Shown here: one piece after another, positions 39,238 through 49,355 of the stretch
Position numbering within the stretch: the first letter of the stretch is position 1
Layout of the letters: each line of letters opens with the position of its first letter
Source: Nitrospirillum iridis
GTDB lineage: Bacteria; Pseudomonadota; Alphaproteobacteria; Azospirillales; Azospirillaceae
Reading direction: 5' to 3'
Assembly: GCF_014205765.1 (NCBI RefSeq)
Contig: NZ_JACIIZ010000012.1
Location: forward strand, 1-64,000
Length of the DNA stretch: 64,000 nucleotides
Position numbers and translations under genes: made by a program
The notes under the pieces: model-generated
Databases searched by the model: none
What the model saw: only the letters and a program-made list of their open reading frames with translations
Told to the model about the DNA's origin: nothing

Positions 39238-40173
39238 ATGAGCGACGCCGACAGCATGACCGTTTTCGACCGCCGCCGCGTGCGCGCCCATCGCGATCGG
39301 GCCGCCGCCGGGTGGAGCGGATTCGATTTCCTCAAGACCGAGGTGGTCGGCCGTCTGGTGGACCGCCTGGGGGACATCAAGCGGGATTTCCGGGTGGCCT
39401 TGGACCTGGGCTGCCACGGGGGCGAGGTCGCGCAGGCCCTGGCGGCGGTGCCCAGCATCGCCCATGTGGTGGCGACCGACCTGTCGCCGCGCTTCGCCGC
39501 CCAAGCCGCCAAGCGTATGCCGGGCCTGCCCACGGCGGCGGCGGATGAGGAGTTCCTGCCCTTCGCCGACGGCAGCTTCGACCTGGTGGTCAGCGCGCTC
39601 AGCCTGCATTGGGTCAACGACCTGCCGGGGGCGCTGATCCAGATCCGCCGGGCGCTGAAGCCCGACGGCCTGTTCCTGGGCGCCATCCTGGGCGGCGAGA
39701 CCCTGTTCGAGCTGCGCCGCAGCCTGATGGAGGCGGAGATGAGCCTGATGGGCGGGCTGTCGCCCCGCATCAGCCCCATGGCCGAGGTGCGCGACGCCGG
39801 TGGCCTGCTGCAGCGCGCCGGCTTCGCCCTGCCGGTGGTGGACAGCGACATGCTGACCGTCAGCTATCCCCACGCCTTCCGCCTGATCCAGGACCTACGC
39901 GGCATGGGCGAGACCAACGCCGTGCTGGACGGACGCAAGGCCATGAGCCCCAGCGCGCTCTTCACCACCGCGGCCGGGCGTTACCAGGACCTCTACCCCG
40001 ATGGCGATGGCGGCATCTCCGCCAGCTTCCAGGTGCTGTACCTGGCCGGCTGGGCCCCGGATGACAGCCAGCAAAAGCCCCTGCGCCGGGGCAGCGCCAA
40101 GTTGCGCCTGGCCGACGCGCTGGGGGTTCCCGAAATCCGCCCGCTGCGCGACGCCCCGGACGGCGACGCCTGA
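39238..40173 (+). CDS. Class I SAM-dependent methyltransferase, NDUFAF5/BioC-like
   Basis: 311 aa. It begins VFDRRRVRAHRDRAA, a hallmark of the NDUFAF5 branch, and shows the SAM site LDLGCHGGEVAQAL and the motif FDLVVSALSLHWVNDLPGAL. In mitochondria NDUFAF5 is a complex I assembly factor; alphaproteobacterial members are presumed relatives. BioC is the alternative but no bio genes are present. ATG 39238 has only a weak ribosome site. It is divergent from comF. Confidence 0.85.
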   Translation: MSDADSMTVFDRRRVRAHRDRAAAGWSGFDFLKTEVVGRLVDRLGDIKRDFRVALDLGCHGGEVAQALAAVPSIAHVVATDLSPRFAAQAAKRMPGLPTAAADEEFLPFADGSFDLVVSALSLHWVNDLPGALIQIRRALKPDGLFLGAILGGETLFELRRSLMEAEMSLMGGLSPRISPMAEVRDAGGLLQRAGFALPVVDSDMLTVSYPHAFRLIQDLRGMGETNAVLDGRKAMSPSALFTTAAGRYQDLYPDGDGGISASFQVLYLAGWAPDDSQQKPLRRGSAKLRLADALGVPEIRPLRDAPDGDA

Positions 40174-40203
40174 TCCTGGGCCGGTTCCGACGGCCTTCAG
40201 CAT

Positions 40204-40308
40204 ATGTAGGCCCCGACCGGGGCCGCCGGAGCTTTCCGGGGACCGTAGCGGACTGGAAGGCGAGGAAGCCAGGCGACCGGATGATCGCGCCCGGCGATTG
40301 AGGACCGG
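40204..40308 (-). repeat. Dispersed hairpin repeat, copy 2
   Basis: Minus-strand copy. Hairpin 3 is GGCCCCG/CGGGGCC at 40209-40224 and hairpin 1 is GCGATC-ATCC-GGTCGC (minus reading) at 40273-40288, with one G-T wobble. The middle hairpin CCGGA-AAGC-TCCGG is intact, and CCTCAATCGCCGGGCG closes the element. It occupies most of the gap after the methyltransferase gene. Confidence 0.8.
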
Positions 40309-40489
40309 CATTTGATCGACCGCATCCTCCCCCACCCGCCGTTCACGGGAAGGGAGACGCCCTTCCATGCATGCGAAGGGCCCATACTTTTGATCGCCAC
40401 TGCGATAACCCATTGTTAACCAGACCCCGCCACGCTTCTCGCAAGGCCCATCGCCCCGGCGCTGGGCGAATCGCGAGAGGACGTGCGTC
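40309..40489. other. Remainder of the intergenic gap before the chemoreceptor gene
   Basis: Together with repeat copy 2 this makes a gap of 316 bp. The rest holds no gene. A modest AT-rich patch near 40388-40425 could contain the chemoreceptor promoter, but no clear -35/-10 pair was found. Confidence 0.4.
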
Positions 40490-42169
40490 ATGGACAGATT
40501 AGGCATCAAGCAGAAAATCCTCATCCTGGTGGCGATGCTGATCGGCATCTCGCTGGTCGTGGGCGGCATCGGCGCTTGGTCGCTGTCCCATTTCCACGAC
40601 CGGATGACCGCCATGGACAACGCGTCCGCCCGTGCCCTGGTGGCGGAGCGGATCAACGCCACCATCCTGGCCGTCGTCATGGACTCGCGGGGCATCTATA
40701 TGGCGCGCACGCCGCAAGAGGCGGACAAGTTCTCCAAGCCCATGCGCGCCAACCTTGACCGGCTGGCCCAGCTGGCCGCCGACTGGCGCCAGGCGCTGCC
40801 TGCCGCCCGCCGGCAGGAGTTGGACGACGCTGACGCGCAGTTGGCCATCTTCCAGCAGGTGCGGACAGAGACCATACGCCTGGGGCAGGAGGTCTCGCCC
40901 GGCGCCGCGCGCGACTACGGCGACAATGACACCAACCGCAAGACACGCCAGCAGCTGAACGCCGCCATCGAGAAGCTGACCGCCAGCACGGCGAAAGAGG
41001 TGACGGATGGCGCCCTGGCGCTGGACGCCACCTACCGATCCAGCCTGATCATGATCGGCGCGGTGGCCCTGGCGGGCATGGTGGTGGCCGTTCTGGCCAG
41101 CCAGTGGATCGGGGGTGCCCAGATCAGCCGGCCGCTGCTGGCCCTGGTGAGGGCCACGGGCCGCATGGCCGGCGGGGAACGGACCCTGGAAATTCCGCAC
41201 CAGGCCAAGGAGGATGAGATCGGCGAGATGGCACGCGCCATCGACGGCTTCCGCCGCAGCCTGATCGTCGCCGACGAGGCGGCGGCGGAGCAGCGCCGGG
41301 AGCAGGCGGAAAAGGCCAGCCGGGCGGCGGCCATCGAGGCGCTGCTGCGCGAGTTCGACCACGCCGCCACCGCCGTTCTGGGCACCGTCTCCACGGCGGC
41401 GCGGGGGCTGGGGGCGACCGCCCAACAGATGGCGGGGCTGGTGGAAGAGACGAACGGCCAGGCCACGGCGACCGCCACGGCGGCGGGCCACACCTCCGCC
41501 AATGTGCAGACCGTGGCGGCGGCGACGGAGGAAATGGTGGCCTCCATCCAGGAAATCAGCCGCCAGGTGAACCGCTCCGCCGACGTGGCCGCCGCCGCCG
41601 TGTCACAGGCATCGGAAACCGGCGCGACCGTCGCCGGCCTGTCGGACGCGGTGCAGCGCATCGGCGAAGTCGTGGCGATGATCCAGGACATCGCCAGCCA
41701 GACCAATCTGCTGGCCCTGAACGCCACCATCGAGGCCGCACGGGCGGGCGAAGCCGGCAAGGGGTTCGCCATCGTCGCCGGGGAGGTGAAGGCCCTGGCC
41801 AACCAGACGGCCAAGGCGACCGAGGACATCTCCCGGCAGATCGCCACGGTCCAGGAGGCGACGAACGACACGGTCACCGCCATCGACGATATCGGCAAGA
41901 CGATCTCGACCATCAACGAGATCTCGTCCGCCATCGCCGCCGCGGTCGAGGAACAGAGCGCCACCACCGGCGAGATCACCCGCAGCGTGCAGGAGGCCGC
42001 CAACGGCACCCAGCGCGTGAGCGACAACATCGTCCATGTGAGCGAGGTGGCCCATCAGACGGGCGACGCGGCGGGACGGGTGCTGGAGTCGTCCGAGGCG
42101 CTCAGCAGCCAGAGCGAGGCCCTGCGCCATGAGGTCGAGGTGTTCCTGCGCCGCATCCGCGCCGCCTAA
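40490..42169 (+). CDS. Methyl-accepting chemotaxis protein with 4HB-type sensor
   Basis: 559 aa. TM1 (about 11-31), a periplasmic helical sensor of about 155 residues that looks like a four-helix-bundle domain, TM2 (about 187-208), HAMP, and the signalling domain with the conserved hairpin tip [20 protein letters not shown]. No C-terminal CheR-tethering pentapeptide. Ligand unknown. GAGAGGAC precedes the ATG. Confidence 0.93.
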   Translation: MDRLGIKQKILILVAMLIGISLVVGGIGAWSLSHFHDRMTAMDNASARALVAERINATILAVVMDSRGIYMARTPQEADKFSKPMRANLDRLAQLAADWRQALPAARRQELDDADAQLAIFQQVRTETIRLGQEVSPGAARDYGDNDTNRKTRQQLNAAIEKLTASTAKEVTDGALALDATYRSSLIMIGAVALAGMVVAVLASQWIGGAQISRPLLALVRATGRMAGGERTLEIPHQAKEDEIGEMARAIDGFRRSLIVADEAAAEQRREQAEKASRAAAIEALLREFDHAATAVLGTVSTAARGLGATAQQMAGLVEETNGQATATATAAGHTSANVQTVAAATEEMVASIQEISRQVNRSADVAAAAVSQASETGATVAGLSDAVQRIGEVVAMIQDIASQTNLLALNATIEAARAGEAGKGFAIVAGEVKALANQTAKATEDISRQIATVQEATNDTVTAIDDIGKTISTINEISSAIAAAVEEQSATTGEITRSVQEAANGTQRVSDNIVHVSEVAHQTGDAAGRVLESSEALSSQSEALRHEVEVFLRRIRAA

Positions 42170-42208
42170 GCCCCCCGCCCCTGGGCTCATCGGCCCCGGG
42201 GTCTGGGG

Positions 42209-42664
42209 CTAGAGGAGGAGGTCCCGCAACATCGCCACCAAAGGCACATCGGCCGGCGGCATGGGGTAATCACCCAGCCGTTCCGGCCGGACCCAAGCCA
42301 GGGCCTGCCCCTCCATCGGCTGGGGCTGGCCCTGCCAGACCCGGCAGACATAGAGCGGCATCAGCAGGTGGAAGGTCTCATACCGGTGGCTGGCGAAGGT
42401 GTAGGGCGCCAGGCAGCTGGTGCGCGTGTCGATGCCCAGCTCTTCCCGCAATTCCCGCACCAGCGCCACCTCCGGCGTCTCGCCGGGGTCGACCTTGCCG
42501 CCGGGAAATTCCCAGAGGCCCGCCAGCGACTTACCCGGCGGGCGCTGGGCCAGCAGCACCCGCCCGTCCGCATCGATCAGCGCCACGGCGGCGACCAGGA
42601 CGGTACGGACGGGTTCCGTCTGCTCCGGCTGGCCGTCCCAGCAAGGGGTCGTGTCATCAGCCAT
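42209..42664 (-). CDS. mutT: 8-oxo-dGTP diphosphatase MutT (Nudix)
   Basis: 151 aa. Complete Nudix box GKVDPGETPEVALVRELREELGI, preceded by LWEFPG as in MutT. It removes oxidised dGTP from the nucleotide pool. ATG 42664 with GAAGGAAG upstream; the frame is open further up through the repeat element and is not used. It follows argJ on the same strand, 153 bp away, with repeat copy 3 in between. Confidence 0.93.
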   Translation of the reverse strand: MADDTTPCWDGQPEQTEPVRTVLVAAVALIDADGRVLLAQRPPGKSLAGLWEFPGGKVDPGETPEVALVRELREELGIDTRTSCLAPYTFASHRYETFHLLMPLYVCRVWQGQPQPMEGQALAWVRPERLGDYPMPPADVPLVAMLRDLLL

Positions 42665-42703
42665 GGCACTTCCTTCAGATAAATCAGCGGCGTGATCTTT
42701 CGT

Positions 42704-42812
42704 CATGCCACTGTAGGACGCGACCGCGTCCGCCGGAAGTTTCCGGGGAGCGTAGCGGACTGGAAACTGAGGACAGGCAAGCGGGCGGATGCCAGCGCCC
42801 GCCGCCTGAGGG
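42704..42812 (-). repeat. Dispersed hairpin repeat, copy 3, inside the argJ-mutT operon
   Basis: Minus-strand copy. Hairpin 3 GGACGCG/CGCGTCC is perfect at 42716-42731, the middle hairpin CCGGAA-AC-TTCCGG is perfect, and hairpin 1 (42781-42796) has one mismatch around its ATCC loop. It fills the gap between the argJ stop and the mutT ribosome site, so it would be transcribed in an argJ-mutT mRNA. Confidence 0.8.
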
Positions 42813-42817
42813 AACAC

Positions 42818-44050
42818 TTAACTCCGATAGCTTCCATTGATGTCGATGTAGCCGTGGGTCAGGTCGCAGGTCCAGACCGTGGCCTTGCCCCGGCCCAGGC
42901 CCAAATCGACCTGGATGTCGATCTCCTGGCCCTTCATGTGGGCGGCCACCGGCGCCTCGTCATAGCCCGGGACCTCCATCCCGTTGGCGCAGATCTGCAC
43001 GCCGCCGATGCTGATGACCAGCCGGTCGCGGTCGGCCTTCTCGCCGGCGCGGCCCACGGCGGCGACGATCCGGCCCCAGTTGGCGTCCTCGCCCGCCACC
43101 GCCGTCTTCACCAAGGGCGAATTGGCGACGGTCAGCGCGATGCGCTTGGCCGCCTGGTTGCTGGTGGCGCCGGTCACGGTCAGGGTGACGAACTTGGTGG
43201 CGCCTTCACCGTCGCGCACGATCTGCTGGGCCAGGTCCAGGCAGACGGCGTCCAGGGCCTTGGCGAAGGGGCGCAGGCGGGGGTCGGTCAATTCGGTGAT
43301 CGGCGCGTTGCCGGCCTGGCCCGTGGCCACCAGGATGACCGTGTCGCTGGTGGAGGTGTCGCCGTCCACCGTGACGCAGTTGAAGCTGCGGTCGGTCGCG
43401 CGCGACAGCAGCTTCTGCAGCACCGGGGCCGCGATGGCGGCGTCGGTGAACAGGAAGCCCAGCATCGTCGCCATGTCGGGGGCGATCATGCCGCTGCCCT
43501 TGGCGAAGCCGTTCAGGGTCACGGTCTTGCCATCGATGACGCAGGTGGCCACCGCCCCCTTGGGGAAGGTGTCGGTGGTCATGATGGCGCGGGCGGCGGC
43601 GTCCCAGCTGGCCTCATCCAGCTTCTCCCAGGCGGCGCCGAGATTCTGGGCGATCTTGTCGGCCGGCAGGGGCTGGCCGATGACACCAGTGGAGGCGACG
43701 AACACCTCCTCCGGCGCGCAACCCACCAGTTGGGCGGCCGTGGCCACGGTCTGCGACACCAGCGATTCGCCGGCGGCACCGGTGAAGGCGTTGGAGTTGC
43801 CGGAGTTCACCACCAGGGCGCGGGCGCTGCCGCCGACGAGCCCCTTGCGGCACCAGTGCACGGGCGCGCTGGCCGTCAATGAGCGGGTCAGCACGCCGGC
43901 CACCGTCGTGCCGGGCGCCAGTTCCGCCACCATCAGGTCGTCCCGTCCCTTGTAGCGGATGCCGCAATTGTAGGCCGCCAGGCGGACGCCGGCCACGGGG
44001 GAGAGGGTGGGGAAAGCGTCGGGCGCCAGGGGGGAGACCTTGATGGCCAT
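42818..44050 (-). CDS. argJ: Bifunctional glutamate N-acetyltransferase/amino-acid acetyltransferase
   Basis: 410 aa. Typical ArgJ features: GIRYKGRDDL, VVNSGNSNAFTG, ASTGVIG, the autocleavage region PKGAVATCVIDG, MIAPDMATML and the C-terminal HGYIDINGSYRS. The precursor cuts itself before a threonine to form the active alpha-beta enzyme of the cyclic arginine route. GGAGCG lies 7 nt before ATG 44050. Confidence 0.97.
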   Translation of the reverse strand: MAIKVSPLAPDAFPTLSPVAGVRLAAYNCGIRYKGRDDLMVAELAPGTTVAGVLTRSLTASAPVHWCRKGLVGGSARALVVNSGNSNAFTGAAGESLVSQTVATAAQLVGCAPEEVFVASTGVIGQPLPADKIAQNLGAAWEKLDEASWDAAARAIMTTDTFPKGAVATCVIDGKTVTLNGFAKGSGMIAPDMATMLGFLFTDAAIAAPVLQKLLSRATDRSFNCVTVDGDTSTSDTVILVATGQAGNAPITELTDPRLRPFAKALDAVCLDLAQQIVRDGEGATKFVTLTVTGATSNQAAKRIALTVANSPLVKTAVAGEDANWGRIVAAVGRAGEKADRDRLVISIGGVQICANGMEVPGYDEAPVAAHMKGQEIDIQVDLGLGRGKATVWTCDLTHGYIDINGSYRS

Positions 44051-44189
44051 GGGTGATCGCTCCGTGAAAGGCGAACGGGGGCAGGGACGGGCCGCCTGGC
44101 GGGGCCAGGCAAACGGCGCCGAAAATAGGCCGAAAATCGTGACGAATAAAATCTAAAAGGATGCGGAACGCCCACGCGGGCGCGGATGG

Positions 44190-44231
44190 CAAAAGGGCGC
44201 AAGACCGCCACCGCGATGCTTGCGCCCTTCG
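44190..44231 (-). terminator. Terminator downstream of ppiC
   Basis: An 11-bp perfect stem AAGGGCGCAAG/CTTGCGCCCTT (44193-44203 and 44219-44229) is followed, on the minus strand, by TTTTGCC. It separates the ppiC-type transcript from argJ. Confidence 0.7.
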
Positions 44232-44277
44232 CTACCAAACCCGTGGGGACAACGCGCCCCCACGCATGCCCCAGACC

Positions 44278-45228
44278 TTACTGCTTGGCCGGCGCGGCGG
44301 CCGGCTTGGCGGCGGCCGGCGGCGGGGTCAGGGAGATGGACTGCTTGCCGGTGATGTCGAAGGCCTCGACCTTCGCACCCTTGCGCAGGTCGTCGACCAC
44401 CTGGGCCGCCAGATCCTGGGCCTCGGCCTGGGCGACCTGTTCCTTGACCTGCTCGAACGGCGGGGCCTGACGCTTGCGGCGGTCCTCGACCTTGATCACG
44501 TGCCAGCCGAAGTCGGTCTTCACAGGGGTCTTGCTGACCTCACCCGGCTTCATGGCGAAGGCGGCGTCGGCGAAGGGGCCGACCATGTCGCCCTTCACGA
44601 AGTAGCCCAGGTCGCCGGCGGAAGCCGCCGAGTTCTTGTCGATCTGCTGCTCGGAAGCCAGCTTGGCGAAGTCGGCGCCGCCGTTGATCTGCTTGATCAG
44701 CGCGTCGGCCTCTTCCTTGGTCTTCACCAGGATGTGCCGGGCGCGGACCTCGTCCTCCGCCGGCATGGCCTTGACCATCTCGTCATACTTCTTCTTCAGC
44801 AGCGCCTCGTTCATGCGGGCATCGACCTGCTTGCGGATGTAGGCCTGGCGCACGAAGCCCTCTTCAGCGCGCTTCAGCTCGGCCTTCACGTCCTTGCCGT
44901 CCTGCAGCTTTTCCTTATAGCCGGCGTCGGACAGCAGCTTGGCGGTGATCAGGTTTTCCAGCACGCGCGGATAGGCTTCGTTCAGGTGGACCTGCTGCTG
45001 GGTCTGGGCGGGCAGCGACTGATAGGCGATCAGCACTTCGGAGCGGCGAATTTCCTTGCCGTTCACGCGGGCGACCACCGGATCGTCCACGGCCTGGGCC
45101 GGCGCGCCGGCGGCCGGAGCGGCAGCGGGGGCGGCGGCCTTGGCGGGCGCGTCGGCGGCCATCGCGGTGCCCGCCAGAGACCCGAAAGCCGCGGTCAGCA
45201 GCGCGGCACGCAACATCTTGACATACAT
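44278..45228 (-). CDS. Periplasmic parvulin-type peptidyl-prolyl isomerase
   Basis: 316 aa. Signal peptide (about 4-24, ending AMAAD), an Ala/Pro linker, an N-terminal helical chaperone region (VNGKEIRRSEVL to MNEALLKKKYDEM) and one parvulin domain (VRARHILVKTKEEAD, GGDLGYF-like AGDLGYFVKGDMV, GWHVIKVEDRR). An Ala/Pro-rich tail ends the protein. It assists folding of exported proteins, apt beside secA. ATG 45228 has GAGGAA 10 nt upstream; ATG 45249 is possible. Confidence 0.9.
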   Translation of the reverse strand: MYVKMLRAALLTAAFGSLAGTAMAADAPAKAAAPAAAPAAGAPAQAVDDPVVARVNGKEIRRSEVLIAYQSLPAQTQQQVHLNEAYPRVLENLITAKLLSDAGYKEKLQDGKDVKAELKRAEEGFVRQAYIRKQVDARMNEALLKKKYDEMVKAMPAEDEVRARHILVKTKEEADALIKQINGGADFAKLASEQQIDKNSAASAGDLGYFVKGDMVGPFADAAFAMKPGEVSKTPVKTDFGWHVIKVEDRRKRQAPPFEQVKEQVAQAEAQDLAAQVVDDLRKGAKVEAFDITGKQSISLTPPPAAAKPAAAPAKQ

Positions 45229-45333
45229 GGAGCAGAATTCCTCGAACATGGGCTGCATCAAAAACGGCGCGACGGTGGGGCACCAGGGACGGCCACGCCG
45301 TAGCACTGCCGGGCCCTTCTTCGGCTGTCGCGC

Positions 45334-45363
45334 CATAAAACACGGGCCGGCCCCCCATCGCAA
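45334..45363 (-). promoter_or_regulatory. Possible promoter of the ppiC-type gene
   Basis: On the minus strand, TTGCGA (45358-45363) and TTTATG (45334-45339) are separated by 18 bp, about 100 bp above the coding start. Confidence 0.35.
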
Positions 45364-45501
45364 GGTGGGACAATGCCGGAAAGCGGCCCCAAACGTGTCC
45401 TGATGCCGCACCCGACGTCCCCGCCCCCACCCCAAAGCGAGGCGCGCCGCGCCCTTTCGTGACAGTCCCGGGACGCCCCGGCGGCGGCGGCATCAAAGCG
45501 G

Positions 45502-45529
45502 TTGGAAAGCAGGCGGATCATGCTATGGT
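45502..45529 (+). promoter_or_regulatory. Possible secA promoter
   Basis: TTGGAA (45502-45507) and TATGGT (45524-45529) are separated by 16 bp in the 503-bp divergent gap between the ppiC-type gene and secA. The leader would be about 195 nt. Nothing else in that gap was recognised beyond the minus-strand promoter candidate. Confidence 0.4.
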
Positions 45530-45731
45530 CCCTGCCCGCGCGTGGGGGATCTGTCGCGGCAGGTGGGACCGGTATCGCGGTACCGGAAACGGCGGGGCTT
45601 CATTGACCGCCGGGCCCTGCCACCTTATCTCAGAAAGCGCGCGGGGTGTGAGCTGTCATCCCGAGTACCCCAACGGTCGGTCCTCTTCCGTCCGGTCGTG
45701 TTTCCCTAATTCGCTGTCCTTCGAGGTTTTC

Positions 45732-48485
45732 ATGTTCGGTTCCATCGCCCGCAAACTGTTCGGCAGCGCAAACGAGCGCGTTGTCAAAAGCTTGCGGAAG
45801 GACGTCGAGGCCATCAACGCGCTGGAGCCGAAGCTGGTCTCGCTGTCCGATGACGAGCTGAAGATGCGCACCGACTGGCTGCGCGACCGGCTGGCCAAGG
45901 GCGAGACCCTGGACGACATCCTGCCCGACGCCTTCGCCACCGTGCGTGAGGCGGCCAAGCGCGCCATCGGCCAGCGCCACTTCGACGTGCAGCTGATGGG
46001 CGGCATGGTCCTGCACCGCGGCCGCATCGCCGAGATGCGCACCGGCGAAGGCAAGACCCTGGTGGCGACCCTGGCGGTGTACCTGAACGCCCTGGAAGGC
46101 AAGGGCGTGCACGTCGTCACCGTGAACGACTACCTGGCTAAGCGCGACAGCAGCTGGATGAGCCAGATTTACGGTTTCCTGGGCCTGACCACCGACTGCA
46201 TCGTCCATGGCCTGGATGATGACGAGCGCCGCCGCGCCTATGCCGCCGACATCACCTATGGCACCAACAACGAATTCGGCTTCGACTATCTGCGCGACAA
46301 CATGAAGTTCCGCCTGGACGACATGGTCCAGCGGCCCTTCAACTTCGCCGTGGTCGACGAGGTCGACAGCGTGCTGGTCGATGAGGCGCGCACGCCGCTG
46401 ATCATCTCCGGCCCGTCGACCGACGGTTCCGAACTCTATGCCGCCGCCGATCTGGTCATCCTGCGCCTCGACGCCAGCGACTTTGAGAAGGATGAGAAGG
46501 CGAAGTCCGTCAACCTGACGGAAGAGGGCACCGAGAAGGTGTCGCAGATCCTGACCGAGATGGATCTGCTGAAGCAGGGCGACCTGTACGACATCCACAA
46601 CATCACCCTGGTCCATCACGTGAACCAGGCGTTGCGCGCCCACCATCTGTTCACCCGCGATGTCGACTACATCGTCAAGGACGACAAGGTCGTCATCATC
46701 GATGAGTTCACCGGCCGCATGATGGATGGCCGTCGCTATTCGGAGGGCCTGCACCAGGCCCTGGAGGCGAAGGAGCATGTGACCATCCAGCGTGAGAACC
46801 AGACGCTGGCGTCCATCACCTTCCAGAATTACTTCCGCCTGTACCCCAAGCTGGCCGGCATGACCGGCACGGCCATGACAGAGGCGGCGGAATTCGCCGA
46901 GATCTATAACCTGGACGTGGTCGACATGCCGACCAACGTGCCGGTCCAGCGCATCGACTATGATGACGAGGTCTACCGCACCGCGCGGGAGAAGTACGAC
47001 GCCATCGTCAAGCTGGTGCAGGAATGCCGGGAGCGGCAGCAGCCCATCCTGGTCGGCACCATCTCCATCGAGAAGTCGGAACTGCTGTCCGAACTGCTGA
47101 AGAAGCAGGGCATCCCGCACCACGTGCTGAACGCCCGCTACCACGAGCAGGAAGCCTACATCGTGGCCCAGGCCGGCCGGCCGGGCGCGGTGACCATCGC
47201 CACCAACATGGCGGGCCGCGGCACCGACATCAAACTGGGCGGCAACGTCGAGATGCGCATCGAGCATGAGCTGGGTGACGTGACCGACCCGGCCGAACGC
47301 GCCCAGCGCATCAAGCAGATCGAGGCCGAGGTGGTCACAGCCAAGGACGTGGCGCTGGCGGCCGGCGGGCTGTACGTCGTGGGCACCGAGCGGCATGAGA
47401 GCCGGCGCATCGACAACCAGCTGCGCGGCCGCTCCGGCCGCCAGGGTGACCCCGGAGCGTCGAAGTTCTTCCTGTCGCTGGAAGACGATTTGATGCGCAT
47501 CTTCGGGTCGCAGCGCATGGACACCATGCTGCAGCGCCTGGGCCTGCAGGAGGGTGAGGCCATCATCCACAGCTGGATCAACAAGGCGCTGGAAAAGGCC
47601 CAGAGCCGGGTTGAGGCCCACAACTTCGAAATCCGCAAGAACCTGCTGAAGTACGACAACGTCATGAACGACCAGCGCAAGGTCGTCTATGAGCAGCGTC
47701 GTGAGATCATGGCCGTCGACGACATCAAGGACACCGTGGAGGCGATGCGCCTGGACACGGTCAACACCCTGGTGGCCAAGGCCATTCCGCCCAATTCCTA
47801 TGCCGAGCAGTGGAACATGGACCAGTTGCATGAGGACGTGATGCGCGTCCTGGCGCTGGATCTGCCGGTGCATGAGTGGGGCAAGGAGGAAGGCATCGCG
47901 GAGCTGGAGATCGAGCAGCGCCTGATGGCCGCCGCCAACGAATCCTACGCCGCCAAGGAAGCCGCCTACGGTCCTGAGATCATGCGCTCCATCGAGCGCA
48001 GCCTGCTGCTGCAGTTGCTGGACCAATCGTGGAAGGACCACCTGCTGTCGCTGGACCATCTACGCCAGGGCATCAACCTGCGCGCCTATGGCCAGCGCGA
48101 CCCGCTGAACGAATACAAGCGCGAAGCCTTCAACCTGTTCGAGGAGCTGCTGGACAGCCTGCGCGAACAGGTGACCCAGGTGCTGATGCGCGTGCAGCTG
48201 CAGGTGGCCGAGCCCCAGCCGATGCCCGATTATCCCGGCCAGGATTTTTCGGCGGGCGGATCGCAGGAGGCTGGCGTCGCCCCGGCGCTGCCCCCGGCTG
48301 AGGAGGCCCTGCCCTCCGGCCTGGCGCGGGCCAGCGCCGGCCTAGCCTACGGCGCCGTCACCCTGCCCCAGTCGACCCAGGTGGGCGGCCAGGATCCGGA
48401 TACCTGGATGAACACGCCGCGCAATTCCCCCTGCCCCTGCGGCAGCGGCCTGAAGTACAAGCATTGTCACGGCCGCGCGCCCTGA
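45732..48485 (+). CDS. secA: Preprotein translocase ATPase SecA
   Basis: 917 aa. MRTGEGKTL Walker [20 protein letters not shown], the PPXD and helical scaffold domains, [10 protein letters not shown], and a C-terminal SEC-C zinc motif [13 protein letters not shown] that binds SecB and phospholipid. It drives export of unfolded preproteins through SecYEG. GAGG lies shortly before ATG 45732. Confidence 0.98.
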   Translation: MFGSIARKLFGSANERVVKSLRKDVEAINALEPKLVSLSDDELKMRTDWLRDRLAKGETLDDILPDAFATVREAAKRAIGQRHFDVQLMGGMVLHRGRIAEMRTGEGKTLVATLAVYLNALEGKGVHVVTVNDYLAKRDSSWMSQIYGFLGLTTDCIVHGLDDDERRRAYAADITYGTNNEFGFDYLRDNMKFRLDDMVQRPFNFAVVDEVDSVLVDEARTPLIISGPSTDGSELYAAADLVILRLDASDFEKDEKAKSVNLTEEGTEKVSQILTEMDLLKQGDLYDIHNITLVHHVNQALRAHHLFTRDVDYIVKDDKVVIIDEFTGRMMDGRRYSEGLHQALEAKEHVTIQRENQTLASITFQNYFRLYPKLAGMTGTAMTEAAEFAEIYNLDVVDMPTNVPVQRIDYDDEVYRTAREKYDAIVKLVQECRERQQPILVGTISIEKSELLSELLKKQGIPHHVLNARYHEQEAYIVAQAGRPGAVTIATNMAGRGTDIKLGGNVEMRIEHELGDVTDPAERAQRIKQIEAEVVTAKDVALAAGGLYVVGTERHESRRIDNQLRGRSGRQGDPGASKFFLSLEDDLMRIFGSQRMDTMLQRLGLQEGEAIIHSWINKALEKAQSRVEAHNFEIRKNLLKYDNVMNDQRKVVYEQRREIMAVDDIKDTVEAMRLDTVNTLVAKAIPPNSYAEQWNMDQLHEDVMRVLALDLPVHEWGKEEGIAELEIEQRLMAAANESYAAKEAAYGPEIMRSIERSLLLQLLDQSWKDHLLSLDHLRQGINLRAYGQRDPLNEYKREAFNLFEELLDSLREQVTQVLMRVQLQVAEPQPMPDYPGQDFSAGGSQEAGVAPALPPAEEALPSGLARASAGLAYGAVTLPQSTQVGGQDPDTWMNTPRNSPCPCGSGLKYKHCHGRAP

Positions 48486-48535
48486 GCGCCGGCCCTGACG
48501 ACGCTTTTCGAGTAAGGAAGGGAGGCTTGGTACCC

Positions 48536-48796
48536 ATGCCGGTTGCCGAGGATACGACGCCGGGGGACGAGTCCGCCCGTCCGGCCCCGCCCGCCAATGA
48601 GGACATCGTGGAGCGGCTGCGCCGCCGGGCGGAGCGGGCCCGCGACCGCTACCCCGATCACGCCGAGGATCCGGGTACCCTGGTCGGCGGCCTGATCGAG
48701 GATTACGAGGCCGCGGCGCAGGAGATCGAGCGCCTGCGCGCGGGCCTGAAGGACATCGCCCGGCGGTCGCTGGCGGCCATGCGGCCCGAATTGTAA
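48536..48796 (+). CDS. Small hypothetical protein with a coiled coil
   Basis: 86 aa. An acidic, Pro-rich start (VAEDTTPGDESARPAPP) is followed by charged helices (RRRAERARDRYPDHAED, DYEAAAQEIERLRAG). No family recognised. ATG 48536 has GGGAGG about 10 nt upstream, a good site. It is 50 bp after secA and 8 bp before the next gene, so it may be cotranscribed with either. Confidence 0.65.
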   Translation: MPVAEDTTPGDESARPAPPANEDIVERLRRRAERARDRYPDHAEDPGTLVGGLIEDYEAAAQEIERLRAGLKDIARRSLAAMRPEL

Positions 48797-48804
48797 GGAT
48801 CGCC

Positions 48805-49332
48805 ATGCGCGTTGCGGCCCTTCTGGCGTTTTTCCTGGCCGGCGGGCTGTTTTGCGCGGAGGGTACCATGGCCAGTTCGCCGCGCCCGCCCCTGTCCTAC
48901 ATCGAAGAGATCTACCAGCCCTACCTGGCGGATCCGCATGCGGAAAAGCCCCGCTCCCTCGATGCGCTGGATTTGATCCGCCCCAGGGCCAGCCCAGCCC
49001 TGGCCGGTCTGCTGGACGCCGAGCGGGCGTGCCGCGCGCACGGCCGGGAAATCTGCACGCTGGATTTTGACGTCATCATCGCCGGCCAGGATTGGCAGCT
49101 GTCGGATTTCCACCTGCTGGCCCAACCCGCCGGCCGCACCGCCACCGTCACGGCGCGTTTCGTCAACGCGGGCACCCCCTGCGTGGTCGTCTATCCCTTC
49201 GTGCTGTCGGACGGCAGATGGGTGATCGACGATGTCGTCATCCAGCGAAACGAGGTCGTGGCCCCGGACCATCCCTGGTCGCTCAAGGCCACCCTGGAAG
49301 GCGCGTACGGCGGCGCGCCAAAGCGGCCCTGA
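48805..49332 (+). CDS. Secreted DUF3828-like protein
   Basis: 175 aa with a signal peptide (about residues 1-22). The pattern SYIEEIYQPYL near the mature start and VVYPFVLSDGRWVIDDVVI near the end resembles DUF3828-type periplasmic proteins of unknown function. AAGGA lies 6 nt before the ATG. It starts 8 bp after the small coiled-coil gene. Confidence 0.65.
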   Translation: MRVAALLAFFLAGGLFCAEGTMASSPRPPLSYIEEIYQPYLADPHAEKPRSLDALDLIRPRASPALAGLLDAERACRAHGREICTLDFDVIIAGQDWQLSDFHLLAQPAGRTATVTARFVNAGTPCVVVYPFVLSDGRWVIDDVVIQRNEVVAPDHPWSLKATLEGAYGGAPKRP

Positions 49333-49355
49333 GCGGCACCGTCAGTCGGGCCCGA

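Noticed and set aside
42170-42208. GC-rich stretch between the chemoreceptor and mutT as a terminator
   Set aside because: The possible stem is interrupted and has no T-run in either direction.
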